A stretch of 64,000 nt of DNA, from NCBI RefSeq assembly GCF_003711515.1, contig NW_021167080.1:1943394-2007393 (forward strand), in the 5' to 3' direction. The position numbers and the translations under genes are program-made. Origin of the DNA: Sodiomyces alkalinus F11. Taxonomy: Eukaryota; Ascomycota; Sordariomycetes; Glomerellales; Plectosphaerellaceae. Under the pieces are notes generated by a model that ran no database searches, was not told where the DNA came from, and saw only the letters and a program-made list of their open reading frames with translations. This document shows positions 23,153 to 34,610 of this stretch, in pieces; position 1 is the stretch's first letter; the number at the start of each line of letters is the position of its first letter.

Positions 23153-23926
23153 CTACTTCTTCCATCCCACAAAGTCCAGCTCCCACCCAGTCTCCAGCGC
23201 AATGCCCTCCCAGCATTCCCCCTTAACCCCAAACAACACGGTGGTGGGCACGCGGCGCGCCCTGGCAAAAATCCCAACCTCGCAAGCCGAGCACTGGACA
23301 TGCCTGCACTCTCTCGCCTCGCCCTCTGCGTGATCCGACGACGGAGACTGCCGCAACGACGACGGCACCACTGGCTTTGCACCGTCGTAACCGTATCGAT
23401 CGCATGCGTGTTCGGACAGGTTACCGTTACCCTGGCCGGAGGAGGGCGAGACGACGCCGGCGGCACACCTCTCCGTTTCCCGAGCGAGGGAAAACGGAGA
23501 GGGGCGGAAAGCGCGTGTCTTGGTCCATCTTGCGACGCCGCATTGGCAGCACTTCCAGGCGTTGGGGGCGGGGACGGGGACGCGGACGGGGACGTCATGG
23601 GCAGTTATTACGTGGCCGCGGTGGGATGGACGGTGCGATGCATCATCGGCAAGGATGTTCGAGTCTTCGGACGATGTCTCCGAGATGGCATCTTGGTCTC
23701 TCGCGCAAGGTCGTCGGTCCTCGGCTTCCTGCTCAAGACGTACCTTTTCCACGGGCGGCAGCAAGTCCCAGAGGGAGACAAGACGGTTGAAGGCGGGGAT
23801 TGCTTCGAGATCCCACGGCGGTGGAGCCGAACGCCGACTTGATGGGCTGGTGGGATAGATGCATGTGTGGTTGCCCACGTCGTGTTCCGGCTGGGTAATG
23901 ATGGGTATCGTCTGAAGAGAAGCCAT
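23153..23926 (-). CDS. Unknown protein with two CxxC pairs
   Basis: A single exon of 257 codons from the ATG at 23926 (MASLQTIPII). I do not recognise a named family. It has a PWDLEAIPAFNRLVSLWDLLPP segment near residues 37-58, then an acidic, disordered stretch. A CxxC pair lies in WKCCQCG (about Cys126/Cys129), followed by a conserved-looking ARWTK, and a second pair in CRHVQCSACEVG (about Cys212/Cys215). The protein ends in GWELDFVGWKK. Two separated CxxC pairs in a small fungal protein suggest a structural zinc ribbon, but that is inference. The upstream frame to 24037 has no better start. It precedes the Zn2Cys6 gene in the same orientation and nothing links their functions. Confidence 0.6.
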   Translation of the reverse strand: MASLQTIPIITQPEHDVGNHTCIYPTSPSSRRSAPPPWDLEAIPAFNRLVSLWDLLPPVEKVRLEQEAEDRRPCARDQDAISETSSEDSNILADDASHRPSHRGHVITAHDVPVRVPVPAPNAWKCCQCGVARWTKTRAFRPSPFSLARETERCAAGVVSPSSGQGNGNLSEHACDRYGYDGAKPVVPSSLRQSPSSDHAEGEARECRHVQCSACEVGIFARARRVPTTVLFGVKGECWEGIALETGWELDFVGWKK

Positions 23927-24680
23927 CGTTTGTTTACTCGTAGAGTCGTAGGTGAACCGTCCAATCTTGATTGATACAGTCTTGAACAGACGAGTTGATC
24001 GTCTTGATCTCGAACATACCACCGACCTTCTCTGCACAAGTTATAGGTTTGAGTACCAGAAGACCTGGAACTGAAGAAAAAAGAAAAAAAAAAGAAAAAG
24101 AATCGAACATGCCCTCTGTTCAGAAGCTTGGACACTCATACCCCTGACGGAGTAACCTCACTGCCAAAACTCGTACAAAGACTTTGCCAAAGCGAGTTGA
24201 GCCGAGCGATGGAATCCCCCGTCTTGTTTGGAAAACGAATCTCTTTACGGATACCGAGTCGCTCTTTGAGCAAACAGAAGCCCTTTAATGCGAAAGCGCC
24301 TTGACCTCCCGAGACGGAGACAATGGCCGCGGCCGGTCCCGACAAAGATCCTCAGGGGTCGTTCCGGCTTTCTTTGTTCGCAAACCCGGCGACTGCATTA
24401 AAGGAAGGCCGAGAACATCAAAGACGCTGGAAATAGCACATGTGCGCAGACCGAATAATGAATGGGCTGGGTGAAAGATGACGGGCCTCCGAAGCTGAGT
24501 AGGCTTAAATTAAGATTCTCGTATCCAAAAAAAAAAACATTCCCGTAGGAGGGAAAAGTAGAAAGAGCCATCGTGCATTATTCTCATTCATTATTCGCTT
24601 AATCTGTACAACTCGTCAGGAAACAACGCGTCACGCTGCACGTATAAATAGACTGACTGTACATGGGCCGCAGGGCGGGC
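23927..24680. other. Intergenic region
   Basis: Upstream region of the CxxC protein gene and 3' region of the regulator gene. There is an A/G-run at 24074-24100 and an A-run at 24527-24537. Nothing else is supported. Confidence 0.5.
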
Positions 24681-26298
24681 CTAATGGGGAAGGATAGGAA
24701 ATGATGAATGGCTTAAGGTCTGTGGACTCCATTCCGGCAAGGCATTATGAACAGGCGCCTGCTGCTCACCGTCGTCTCCCTCCTCGCAGTTCTCGACCCC
24801 GCTCGCGGTGGTCCTCTGACTCGGCACAGCTCCCTCGACAGAGGAAGAAGAAGCTCCGGGACCGCAGCACGTGCTCGTGCCCGTATCTGACGTGCCGTCT
24901 CCCTCGCTTTCCAAGCTCTCCCAGAGCCGGTGCAGAGGAGACGGGGACTGCTTCTCCAGTTCGGCGGCGGCGACGCTTCCGGTCCGCGCGAACCAGTCGA
25001 CCATGTACCAGCGGCGCGGCATGTGCGACATGGCGCCGTTCCAGATCAAGAAGAGGACGAGCGCCATGGGGTCGTTGGCTTCGAGGAGGGAGTAGTAGGC
25101 TTCGGAGAGGACGGTGGGCCAGGCGACGAAGTGGCAGGACATGCGGGGCTTGCCGCCGGGGAGACCGCGGACCCAGTCGGCCAGGGCGTCGAGGGCGGCG
25201 GAGTAGGTCGCGGCGTCGTGTGATGACAGGCCGCCGCCGCCGCCGCCGCCGGTCTGGTCCGAACCACCATGATGGCGGAGCCATTGTTCCAGGGCGGCCA
25301 GCTTGGCTAGGGCCGTCGGGGCGCGGTTCTCTGGATCGCGTGCCCATGCGTCTTGGTCTACCTGCTGGAGCTTGGCGCGGATGGGGCTTCGTTCCAGGTA
25401 GCCACGGATGGAGTCGGCGAATTGACCGCCAGAGCGCATGGCGTGCAGTGAAGCGGCCGGGGTTAGGGTGCACGGGATGCGCATGATCTTCTCATCCATG
25501 AAGGGCCGGTAGAAATTGAAGATGCCGTTGCACATGTAAAACATGACAATGAGGAGCCAGTTGTCTTCGTTGACATCGCGGACGGCGAGGCGGAAGTAGT
25601 TACTGGCTTGGATGGAGTACTGGTAGGCCAGGGCGTAGTATCGCTTGACGTCGGGCGGGGCGAGGTAACACAGGTGGAGGGCGGAGAGGGAGAGCATGGC
25701 CTGGTGGATGAAGACGTGGCGCGTGGCCAGCTGGGGGATCCAACGGGAGAAGACGTCGCATTGCTTGGGATCCGGGAGCAGGGAAAAGGTCTGCCAGGCG
25801 TGGGCGGAAAAGTGTTGCTTGAGCTCGGCCTCGTCGGCCTTTGATATTTCAGCGGGGAGCGGAGTGAGAGAATCGCGGGTCGATGGTTGGGCGGCGGCTG
25901 CCTGGCCCTGGCCGGGGGCTACATCTCGACTTGATGATGGAGCACCACCAGAGGCGGCATTGGCATTATCCAGGACAGTGGCCAACAAACCGAGGTAACT
26001 GCAAGGTTCCTGTCGACGAGAGCAGTTGGAGCAAATAGGACCGACACGATCGCACTGAGATGCCGGTCAGTTGGTGTGTCCCAGAAGGGGGGGCGGGGTT
26101 GGCCGGGGGTTTGTTAGAAGAAGAGAAGGGGGAAAATCAAAACGAAGAAGGGAGAAGGGGGAAAATCAAAACGAAGAAGGGAGAAAGCGAAAAGTAAAAA
26201 AAAAAAAAAGGACCGCCAACCTTGACGCGGCGTCGCTTGCACTGGCTGCAGCCACTACGACTCTTGCCGTTGAAACGCCTGGAACCTTTCGGGGCCAT
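24681..26298 (-). CDS. Zn(II)2Cys6 transcription factor
   Basis: Two exons (26298-26221 and 26054-24681) give 483 residues. The intron falls between the third-cysteine approach and the third cysteine. Spliced, the N-terminus reads as a complete C6 zinc cluster, CSQCKRRRVKC then DRVGPICSNC and a final Cys, with spacing C-x2-C-x6-C-x6-C-x2-C-x6-C. Without splicing the cluster would be split. The middle and C-terminal region (HAWQTFSLLP, FIHQAMLSLSALHL, FYMCNGIFNFYRPF, PRRWYMVDWFA) resembles the regulatory domain of fungal C6 proteins of the sterol-uptake-control (Upc2-like) group. It should act in the nucleus as a DNA-binding regulator; target genes are unknown. Poly-Gly at about residues 285-291 comes from a CCG repeat. 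The donor GTTGGC is weak, so the exon 1 limit is slightly uncertain. Confidence 0.85.
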
Positions 26299-28949
26299 GG
26301 CTAAGGTAGCAAAGGCAGCTCTGAATCCGGGTGGCTGACTGAATCAAAAAAGCTCGGATGTCAGATGCCCGGCGACTTGATTCTATTCGACGGTGGGAGG
26401 GAGCGATCGACGGGGAGAGATCAATCAGAGATTGTCGGTAAGGCGGGCGTCATGCCCACCGAGAAGCAGGGTCAGCACCGCAGAGGGGTACGCGTATGCG
26501 AGAAGAGAGGTTGGAGAGCGGCAGCAACAGCCCATGACATGACAGGCTGCGCGATGCGGCGGTTGCAGTTGCGGTTGGTCGGTTAAGGCAGTACGTTGTT
26601 GTAAACGCTGGATGAGATAGAGTTGCGGACATACAGTTGTCAGGCAACACTCATTCGTACATCCATCCAGGAATTGATGCGCGGAATGCGCCGATTCGGA
26701 TCTCTATCACAGATGCGATACGTGTGAGTGACCGGCAGGAAGGACAAGGAATGGGAGCGGGTAATACTTCGTACATATTTAAGAGAACAGCCCGCTCGGG
26801 TCCTGGTGCACTTTTGCACCATGAAATAACTCCTGACACGACGCGGGACGACCCCAGTGGTCCCTTTTGCCCAAGCACAGCCCTGCAACCGCATTTGGGT
26901 GTGGACTGTGGACTGTGGGCTGTGGGTCGTTGGGTCGTGGGTCGTGGGTTATAAGGGTTGGCGGGCTGGACAGACACCAACGGCAAATTCCATCCTTGTT
27001 TGGTGGGGAGGCGCGCCCAGAGCCAGTGAGTGGAGAATAGGAGCTCGCTTAGTGTATGTACGTGTAGGCAAAGAACCAGCCAAACCAGCCAGCCCATCGA
27101 GGATCATCCAGGCGTCAAGGAGCGAACTGCGGGGCGGCAGTTGAATCCTGGGGCCGGCCGGCAGCTGGCTCCCCTTGATATTATGTTGAGGGAGGTATAT
27201 CATACGGGTAATTCTTCGCATTTCGAGTCCTTTGATTGTCCTTTTTCTCAGACAGGTTGTCGTCGGGGTTGAATGTTTCCAAGGGTCATTCATTCACGTC
27301 AAGGATTCGTGGCCCCCAGAACAGAGAAGGATGTTGTTACCTGAAATCTCGACCAACATGCCCAAGTCGTTCAGGGAGATTCGCAGGGAGAAGAGGGACC
27401 CAAGGAGGGCCGCCTGCTCCAAGCCAATAGCTAAACTCGGCGGTCACGTCAGAAGCCTAATAGCGAGCGGGCGAGGTGCAGAACGAACCTGGGAATCTCC
27501 TTGCTCGACCCCCCCCCCCCCTCCACAAGAATCAAGATGACGATGTCTTGTCCCCAGCTTGGGGCGCTGGGTCACGCCAGCCCATGGTGTCGACGTACTA
27601 TTGTAGACGATGCCCAGAGTCACGAATCACGAACTTGCTGATAGCGGTGTTAGTAGAGGTGTTGTGGTTGACAGAATTTAAACTTGAGGGTTTTCTACGG
27701 TGTTTCGACTCGAGCACCTCAAGGCAGGTACTACACGTGTACTAAGGTATACAAATTACATGTAGACCAGGTGAAACGGCGTGAACAGGGTTGCGAGGCC
27801 TTACACATATTCCGTACATACTTCGTACGTACTACAACGTGACTCACCTTAGTTTGTCTCCCATCTTCATACGGACGGTTCGTATTGACTACTTGAGAGA
27901 TACGGGCGGACGATAGTGAGACAAACACAGTATTAGTTGGGCTATTGAACACAGTAGTCCCCTCTCTTACTACCAATAATGCACAGTGTCTTTTTACTGT
28001 GGCACTTGCGCCGAGCCTTGCCTCGTACACTAAAATAAACGTCCCATGAACCATTACGAAATACTTTCCGACTCACCCTTACCCTTGCCCTGGTCACGAT
28101 GATTTGTTAACTCCGCGGAGGTGCCTTGCAGCGGATTTCGTACGATGTATATACATGTAGTAGCGGGAGAGGTCAAAAATTGCCCTGGCCATCTCGTGTC
28201 CGTAAACTCTCCGGCCCATCGTCTTCCTGCTGCGTTCTTGTCCCACATGATACCGGTACTTCGTTCTTCGTACTCGCGGCTCCACCTCCTCCACCACCAC
28301 CGCAACATAAGGTACCTGGTATTAGGTACCTGTGACCATGACCCGGTGCCACCCCTGGCAGGGACCAAAGATCAAGCAAAAACAATTCTCGTCGTGATAC
28401 CCGGTCCCTTTCCTGCCCTCCTTTCTACAATCGTACCATTCTCGATTTTTTTTCTCCTCTTCCCATCCCTCGACCGAATCAAATAAAAAAATTCGGTCCC
28501 TTTTTCATTTACGATTTATCTTCACTCATCGCGCAACCCCAGAGACTTATAGTATTTACTACTATACTGGTGGATTTTCACCTGCGACCCCAAGTGCACA
28601 TACCTCTAGGAAAAAGAGTGCTAAACCACCGAAGGAGAAAAGAAGAAAAAAAGAGGAAAAAAAAAACCGGCACTGTCACGAGCCTGCCTCAGGCTCCAGG
28701 CCCCATGCCTTTTTTAGGCTGTCGCCTCCACACTTGCTAAAAACGACGGGTCGGGACTTCCTACAGTAAGGTACGTACGTTGTACCACAGTACATTAGTA
28801 CGTACTCTGTAGGAAGCTAAGCTCCATATCCGTTAGCGTGTGCAGCTTCCTCATCCACTCATCCACAATCCACCGACTTTCTCCCCCCTCTTCCCGTTTT
28901 TCCTCTCTCTTCCTTTCCGAGCTCCTTGGCTCCTTTGGGCGGAAACATC
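26299..28949. other. 2.65-kb divergent intergenic region, regulator / RXT3
   Basis: Holds both promoters. Repeated TGTGGACTGTGG / GGTCGTGGGT words lie at 26900-26950, a C-run at 27509-27520 and TACTTCGTA motifs at 26765-26773 and 27819-27827. From about 28390 to the RXT3 ATG the plus strand is CT-rich, as expected of a fungal leader. No coding frame with family resemblance was seen. Confidence 0.5.
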
Positions 28950-31900
28950 ATGGACCAGCGGCAACCTCCCCATCAGCACCCATTCTCGCGAAGCGTCATG
29001 TCGCCGTACTCTCCGTCCACGTCGTCTCAATATCATCCTACCTCAAATGCCGCCTCCGCCCCAGCTTCAGCTTCAGCGTCAGCACCCGCAAATGCTCCGA
29101 ATCACCCCCCGTATCCACCCACAGCCGTCCATCCGCCGCGTCCAAATGCTCAGTATCCCGATCCGCGCAGATCGGCCGAGAACCACTACTATTCTTCGGC
29201 CTCGCGACCTCACCCGACCGACCCAACCCCGATAGGCCCGCCTCCTGGTGTTGGTCACTCGCGTCATCCGAGCGCGTCCTCTCTCCCTTCTGCGCCTCCG
29301 TCTTCGAACCGCACCATGCCACCACCAGCTTCGCCTCCGCAACCGGGCCCCTCTCAGCAGCAGCAGCAGCAGCAGCAGCATCAACAACAACAACACCAAC
29401 ACCAACAACAACATCACCAACAGGGGCAACAGCAACCACACCAACAACAACATCACCAGCAGGGGCAACAGCAACCACACCAACAACAACAGCAGCATCA
29501 GCATCAGCAACAACAACATGCATCTCATCAAGTCGGTCATTATGGCCTACCGGCTCCCAGAGCCCCACCCGTTTCCGTTGGCCCGCCCGCGTCCTTCCCT
29601 GGCGGTCGCGAACTACCCTCTTTAGGGCCGGCGGGGAGGTCAAGCAGTACCGGCAGCTCCATGTCCATATCTTCTATGCTAGGAGGACCGTCTTCCGCAT
29701 CTAGAGATGCCGCTCCGCCACCGCCCCAGCCACCACATTCCAACCCATACGCTTCCGCACCGCAGACATCAAACTCCTCAGCTGCCGGTCCGACCTTTGC
29801 CCCGTCGATCCAGGCTTCACCTAGGCTGCCATCCGCGTCGTCCGAATACCCTCCTTTCCGAAGACCTCATACCCCAGATCTTCCTCACCCGCGACCCTAT
29901 GACCCCAGAACGAACGTTGCTGCTGCTTCACCGCAAACCGCCTATTCAACTACCCCCGAGGCACAGCGTTACAACACTCCCCAGGCACTCCACCACCGAG
30001 CCCCACCGCAACCAGACGTCGGTGAGTCGAGTCATCCGCCGCACGGTGCGCCTCCGCCCCGACCGAACAGCCAGCCTAAATCGTTATCGACATACGCGAA
30101 TGGCCCACCGACCCGTCCTATCGGCGGTCCGAGAGGCCCCGAAGACAGCTACCCACGACGGGAAGAAGTTCACCGAGGCTCAATGGAATACAAGGAATAC
30201 AATCCCGAACGGACGGGACTCAAGCCCTTCGGCTTCGATGACCGATTTCGCAGCGAGCGGGAACGGCGTGAAGAGATGGAATTTCGCGAGAGGGAGCGGA
30301 GGGAACGAACATATTCTGCAGGGGAGGGAGTCGGTGGCCATGCTCACCCCGCTGCTCATCCCCCTGCTGCGCACGCCTCTCATCAAGGAGACTACCGTCC
30401 CCACGAAGTCCAGAGGCCCCAGCCACCGCCAGCACCATTTGGCCGCCCGGCGGATCATCGCGACCAGGGCTCCTGGCAGAGAACCGCTTACGACCAGTCG
30501 AGGGTCCCGTACGACCCTGCCGGCTTCTACCCGCGTCGACCGCCCGAGCCACCTTCCACCTCCGGGCCCCCGTCCTACGCCGGTCAACACGCCCCGTCGT
30601 CCTACTCTCAACAACCGACTCCTGACCGGCAAGGCCCAGCCCCCTCCCACCCGGGTCCTGCACATTCCTTGCCCCGCCCGACCCAGCCGCAACCATACGA
30701 GTCGCCGGAGCGGCCCCAGATCAATCTCCTTCACCCTCCATCCCAACCTGCTGCGCCCAACAACCCCAGGAGGCCGCACGAAGAAGGCCCGCCGCCTCCT
30801 CCTTCGCTTGCCTATAACGCCGCACATGGCGCTGCTGCCGCCGCTCTCTACGATGCTTCGAGGAGTCGCCCCGCCGAAGATGGACACCATCACCCGCCTA
30901 CCGTTCAGAGAAATCTACTCGCGATCCAAGAAACCCACCGCAAGGGACGCACGTCGCCTCTTCCACAGGCTGTCCAGGGTGCCCAGCCCCAACTTCCAGG
31001 TCCGGCAGGTGAGCCGGGCATCAAGAGCGAGTTTGGTCGCATGTTCTCTGGTATTGGGAGCGGAGCCAGCGGCATCCTTTCTGCTCCTTCCGCCCCCACC
31101 AGCGACCAGGGGCCTGCTTATGGGGGTGGTCCGGCGGGTCTGGCCAGACGCGAAGAGGTCGACGGGGTCTCGCAACACGACTCGGGCACAGACGGCGGCC
31201 CAGGAGGCAAGCCGACCAAGGGGCGAAGGAGGAAGTTGAAGGATGCGCCCGACCTGAAAGCAGAGGACGATAATAGTGGGAGACTCACCCCTGCCGGCTC
31301 CGCTATCGGCCGCAACAGCAAACGCCCCAAGACGAACGCGCACCAACACCACCAGTACGTTGATCATCACGCCCCGCAACAACCCTTCCGGACCATGGCC
31401 ACGCCGACTAACGCACCACCCAACAGCCATCACCACCACCATCACCATCACCATCATCACCACCACCATGCGGCGGCGGCGGCGACCCGGCCACAAGTGG
31501 GCATGGCCAAAGAGTCGTCCCTAGGCAAGGCGCCGGCGAGCCCAGCGCCAGCCATTCCTCCCAAACCCAGGACGATCGTATCGTCCAAGGAAGTGCTGCA
31601 GTCGGTGGCGGACCGTCCGCGCACGCACCTGGGCGACGTCCTCTACGAAGCGAAGCTCCGGCCGGCGCGGCACCTCCAGAAGCACCCTCCCGATCAGGGC
31701 TTCTCGTCGACGCCCACGCCGCTGCCCTGGAAATTGATCCAAGGCCAAGAGAACTGCACGTTAACGGTCAAGGTGGCGCGGGCCCACCTGACACCCAGCG
31801 CACGAGAGGAGATTACGAGCCGCAGGGCGCTTTGGGGGACGGACGTGTACACGGACGATTCGGACGTGATCGCGGCGTGCATCCACGGGGGCTGGATACG

Positions 31901-32666
31901 CGGGGAGTGGCCGGACGGGGTGGACGTCGGCCTCCTGGACCTGGACCGGGGTTTGTCGCAACAACAGGACGAGGGCGCCGTTTTCCCGCCCAAGAAGCGC
32001 AAGGAGAAGGAGCGGGAGGAGCAGGCGCGGCGCGAGGCCAACGCGGCGACGTACCTGGACAAGCCGCCCAAGACGGGGCCGGTGCATGTGCGACCGGACC
32101 GCGACCTCCACGTGACGGTGCTGATCCTGCCGAAGCTGGAGAGGTACGCGAGCACGACGCGGTTCGGGATGCAGTCGCGCGAGTGGGGGGGCACGTACCA
32201 CGGGCGCAAGTCGGTGCACGACGGGATCAGCTTCATGGTGGTGGCGATGCGGTGGGTGGAGAACGGGGCCGGGGCGCAGAGCCGGCTGCGCGGCAGGGGG
32301 CGGAGGGAACGGATCCGTAGGGCCATGGCGGAGGTGAAGAGGGTTGATTGGCCCGAGCCGAACGGGGAGGGGGATTCCGAGCGCGTCACGTACGTCGATG
32401 GGGAGGCGCTAGCGAACAGCTGGGGGAAGCAGCGGGCGATGATGAGGCAGAAGCCCGTGTCCGTTGTCGTGGTCGCCGCAGAGGGATCGGACGGCGCGGA
32501 CGACAGGGGAGACAACAAGGGTGGGCTGAGCGAGGGTGATAAGGAGAACAGGCCGGTGGATGGGATGGGCAGGGAGTCTGTCGAGGCGGAGATGCGTCGC
32601 GCTAGGAGCGAAGGAGGGGAGCGGGGTGGTGCGGTGGAGGTTGACGAGAGGTCGAAGAGTCATTGA
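28950..32666 (+). CDS. RXT3: Histone deacetylation protein Rxt3
   Basis: A single exon of 1238 codons from the ATG at 28950 (the frame also has a TTG upstream, not used). Rxt3 is a subunit of the large Rpd3 histone deacetylase complex (Rpd3L). The conserved Rxt3 domain lies at about residues 890-1135: THLGDVLYEAKLRP, NCTLTVKVARAHL, RRALWGTDVYTDDSDVIAA, HGGWIRGEWPDGVDV and, farther on, REWGGTYHGRKSVHDGISF. The preceding 880 residues are low-complexity Pro/Ser/Gln/His: a Gln/His tract at about 135-190, a run of about 16 His near 825-842, and a charged ERERREEMEFRERERRE segment near 440. Yeast Rxt3 is about 294 residues, so the N-terminal extension is large, as in other filamentous fungi. The absence of introns over 3.7 kb is notable. 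Confidence 0.9.
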   Translation: MDQRQPPHQHPFSRSVMSPYSPSTSSQYHPTSNAASAPASASASAPANAPNHPPYPPTAVHPPRPNAQYPDPRRSAENHYYSSASRPHPTDPTPIGPPPGVGHSRHPSASSLPSAPPSSNRTMPPPASPPQPGPSQQQQQQQQHQQQQHQHQQQHHQQGQQQPHQQQHHQQGQQQPHQQQQQHQHQQQQHASHQVGHYGLPAPRAPPVSVGPPASFPGGRELPSLGPAGRSSSTGSSMSISSMLGGPSSASRDAAPPPPQPPHSNPYASAPQTSNSSAAGPTFAPSIQASPRLPSASSEYPPFRRPHTPDLPHPRPYDPRTNVAAASPQTAYSTTPEAQRYNTPQALHHRAPPQPDVGESSHPPHGAPPPRPNSQPKSLSTYANGPPTRPIGGPRGPEDSYPRREEVHRGSMEYKEYNPERTGLKPFGFDDRFRSERERREEMEFRERERRERTYSAGEGVGGHAHPAAHPPAAHASHQGDYRPHEVQRPQPPPAPFGRPADHRDQGSWQRTAYDQSRVPYDPAGFYPRRPPEPPSTSGPPSYAGQHAPSSYSQQPTPDRQGPAPSHPGPAHSLPRPTQPQPYESPERPQINLLHPPSQPAAPNNPRRPHEEGPPPPPSLAYNAAHGAAAAALYDASRSRPAEDGHHHPPTVQRNLLAIQETHRKGRTSPLPQAVQGAQPQLPGPAGEPGIKSEFGRMFSGIGSGASGILSAPSAPTSDQGPAYGGGPAGLARREEVDGVSQHDSGTDGGPGGKPTKGRRRKLKDAPDLKAEDDNSGRLTPAGSAIGRNSKRPKTNAHQHHQYVDHHAPQQPFRTMATPTNAPPNSHHHHHHHHHHHHHHAAAAATRPQVGMAKESSLGKAPASPAPAIPPKPRTIVSSKEVLQSVADRPRTHLGDVLYEAKLRPARHLQKHPPDQGFSSTPTPLPWKLIQGQENCTLTVKVARAHLTPSAREEITSRRALWGTDVYTDDSDVIAACIHGGWIRGEWPDGVDVGLLDLDRGLSQQQDEGAVFPPKKRKEKEREEQARREANAATYLDKPPKTGPVHVRPDRDLHVTVLILPKLERYASTTRFGMQSREWGGTYHGRKSVHDGISFMVVAMRWVENGAGAQSRLRGRGRRERIRRAMAEVKRVDWPEPNGEGDSERVTYVDGEALANSWGKQRAMMRQKPVSVVVVAAEGSDGADDRGDNKGGLSEGDKENRPVDGMGRESVEAEMRRARSEGGERGGAVEVDERSKSH

Positions 32667-33278
32667 TTGAGTCGGTGACGGGAGGTGTAAGGGAGAAAGA
32701 CCATTGTCTATTGCTTTTGTTGATTTCCCGGGGGGGGGGGTTCTTCCTTTTTTTTTTTTCCACTATTACCCCTTTCCGAGCCGGTTGATTTCTCCCTCAT
32801 TTTATGGATGGGGGAATGGCAAGGATGGGAAGGCGACGGCGTTCGTGTGATGGATGTAAAGCTACTCTACATTTACAGATTCCCAGTTTTGAGAAGATGG
32901 CACCAACCTTTTTTCTGTGCATTTGTAGACTAAGAAAGTAATCTGACAAGGCCGTGCCATTTTGAAGGCCGTGGTTATCTCATTTCCTTATCCTGAACGA
33001 GGGCCTTGTACGGGGGTGACGAGGGGATTCTTGCCCATCGTCGTCCCTTCAAAATAGGGAAGACGGGCATCTGTGTGATATTATCTGTTCGCCTCATCCC
33101 AGAGACTAAATTTACTAGGCTTTCTTCTTTTTTTTTTCGTCTTCTTTTTCCTTTTTTTCTTTTCCCTTTTATATTCCAGAAACATTCCTACTATCGTACT
33201 CTCGTCCTTCCCTCCTCCCGTCCCAGGGAACCAGCTCCCAGCCGTAAACTCGTCATTCGTTCCTTTCCCAGCGCACAA
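32667..33278. other. Intergenic region between convergent genes
   Basis: Shared 3' region of RXT3 and the SDH assembly factor gene. There is a G-run at 32730-32740, a T-run at 32748-32760 and T/C-rich sequence at 33120-33175. No gene was seen. Confidence 0.5.
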
Positions 33279-33836
33279 CTAAAAGTCGGTAACGCGCCCA
33301 TTATAGCTCCAATCGCTCTTGTCCCCCCACCGCAGCGGCTCGTTCTTAGGCCCGCCGACCTCGCCGGTGCGCGGATTCACATCGCCCTCGAACTCGGGCG
33401 GGGCGCCGCGGAAGACGCCGCCCGGGTTGGGATCCGAGTCTTCCGCTTCTTGTGTTTGTTGTTGCTGTGGCTGCGATTGCGGTTGTGTCTGTGATGTGGC
33501 CGAGGTCGTGTGCCGGGGCGTGGATGACGGGGCGGCGGGCGAGGAAGGGGACGAGGAGGAGGACGAGGAGGAGGACGAGGAGACGAGTTGCGCGTCGTCG
33601 GGGTGGAAGGCGGAGGAGATGGCTGCTTTGCGCTGGAGGCGCTCGAATTCGGCTTGCTCGTCGGGGGGGAGCCTTGGGGGGGAGGGGCCTGGGTCGAAGG
33701 AGGAGGGGGAGGAGGACGAGTAGGGCCGTTGGATGGTGGTGAAGCTGGTTCGGGTTCCTCGGGTTGCTCGGGTTGCTCGGGTTGTTTGGGTGGTGCCGAG
33801 TAGGTGTTTGGGGAGGCCACGGAGGAGGCGGGACAT
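33279..33836 (-). CDS. SDH8: Succinate dehydrogenase assembly factor 4
   Basis: A single exon of 185 codons. The start at 33836 (MSRLLRGLPKHLLG) gives an Arg-rich, amphipathic N-terminus suited to mitochondrial import; the longer frame has no family support. The diagnostic C-terminal block, about residues 150-185, reads EFEGDVNPRTGEVGGPK, then EPLRWGDKSDWSYNGRVTDF, which is the SDHAF4/Sdh8 (DUF1674) signature. The family binds flavinylated Sdh1 in the matrix and helps complex II assembly. Between import signal and domain lies a low-complexity stretch with poly-Ser and Gln/Thr runs, longer than in the human or yeast proteins. A TNNRAT-like repeat (TTRATRATRGTR) near residues 18-29 comes from GGTTGCTCG repeats. 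Confidence 0.9.
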   Translation of the reverse strand: MSRLLRGLPKHLLGTTQTTRATRATRGTRTSFTTIQRPYSSSSPSSFDPGPSPPRLPPDEQAEFERLQRKAAISSAFHPDDAQLVSSSSSSSSSSSPSSPAAPSSTPRHTTSATSQTQPQSQPQQQQTQEAEDSDPNPGGVFRGAPPEFEGDVNPRTGEVGGPKNEPLRWGDKSDWSYNGRVTDF

Positions 33837-34610
33837 GATGGAGGTTGAAGATTGTTGTCTTTGGGGGGGGTTAGGTGTCCGTTCGCGGGTGGAAACGATT
33901 GTGTGGTTTAGTGTTCGGTTTTGAGGGTGGTGTTGGATTTGTCGTGACGATCGATGTGTCGTTGCTTTCAAAAGTTCAGTGCGCGGAAAGTCTCGGCTTG
34001 GGGGGCGACTCGATTGCCGAGGAGTATGTACGTTAGTTAGTAAGCCTTGATTAGTAAGTAACTTCTTGACTTCAGCCTCTTTTGTCCCTCTGACATCGTT
34101 GATCAACACTTATCAGACTGTTTGACAGGACACCATTGATGGGCGATCTGTACGCATCTCATGCCTTCATGTCTTGCTTAATGTAACAAACCACCTAAGG
34201 TACCTACCTACCTAATGTAACCAATAGGTACTACAGTAATCTTGTACAGTTTTGTAGTTGCTACAATCTATACAGGTCGCAACTGACCAACTGTGATTAA
34301 CCCTTAAAGTGCAACGCCCCATCTAAACACTTGTCGAGTGTTCCTGCATCGGCAGAACTACACGAAATTAAAACTCAGGCAACCACATTAACCACATTCC
34401 TCAAGGCGAAGACATAGGTATGTCTGTCCCGACTAAAGTACGGGCCGGCTTTTTCCTTCACCGTCACGACTTACCAACCTCGCTTCGTCTTAAGGCATCT
34501 GCAAGCTACGTTATATCATAAAGTTCTTTGTCAGGTTACCAGATTCCTCGCATGCAAAGTACTTAATCAGTAAGAGACATTGACACGGTCAGTAACTCAG
34601 TGGTCACACC
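33837..34610. other. Divergent promoter region, SDHAF4 / nucleotidylyltransferase
   Basis: 774 bp between divergent starts. The part at 34190-34280 has repeated ACCTACCTA and TACAG-type words. No gene was seen. Confidence 0.5.

Noticed and set aside
29707..31239. 510-codon plus-strand frame inside RXT3
   Set aside because: Alternate-frame shadow of low-complexity RXT3 sequence; Arg/Pro-rich, no domain.
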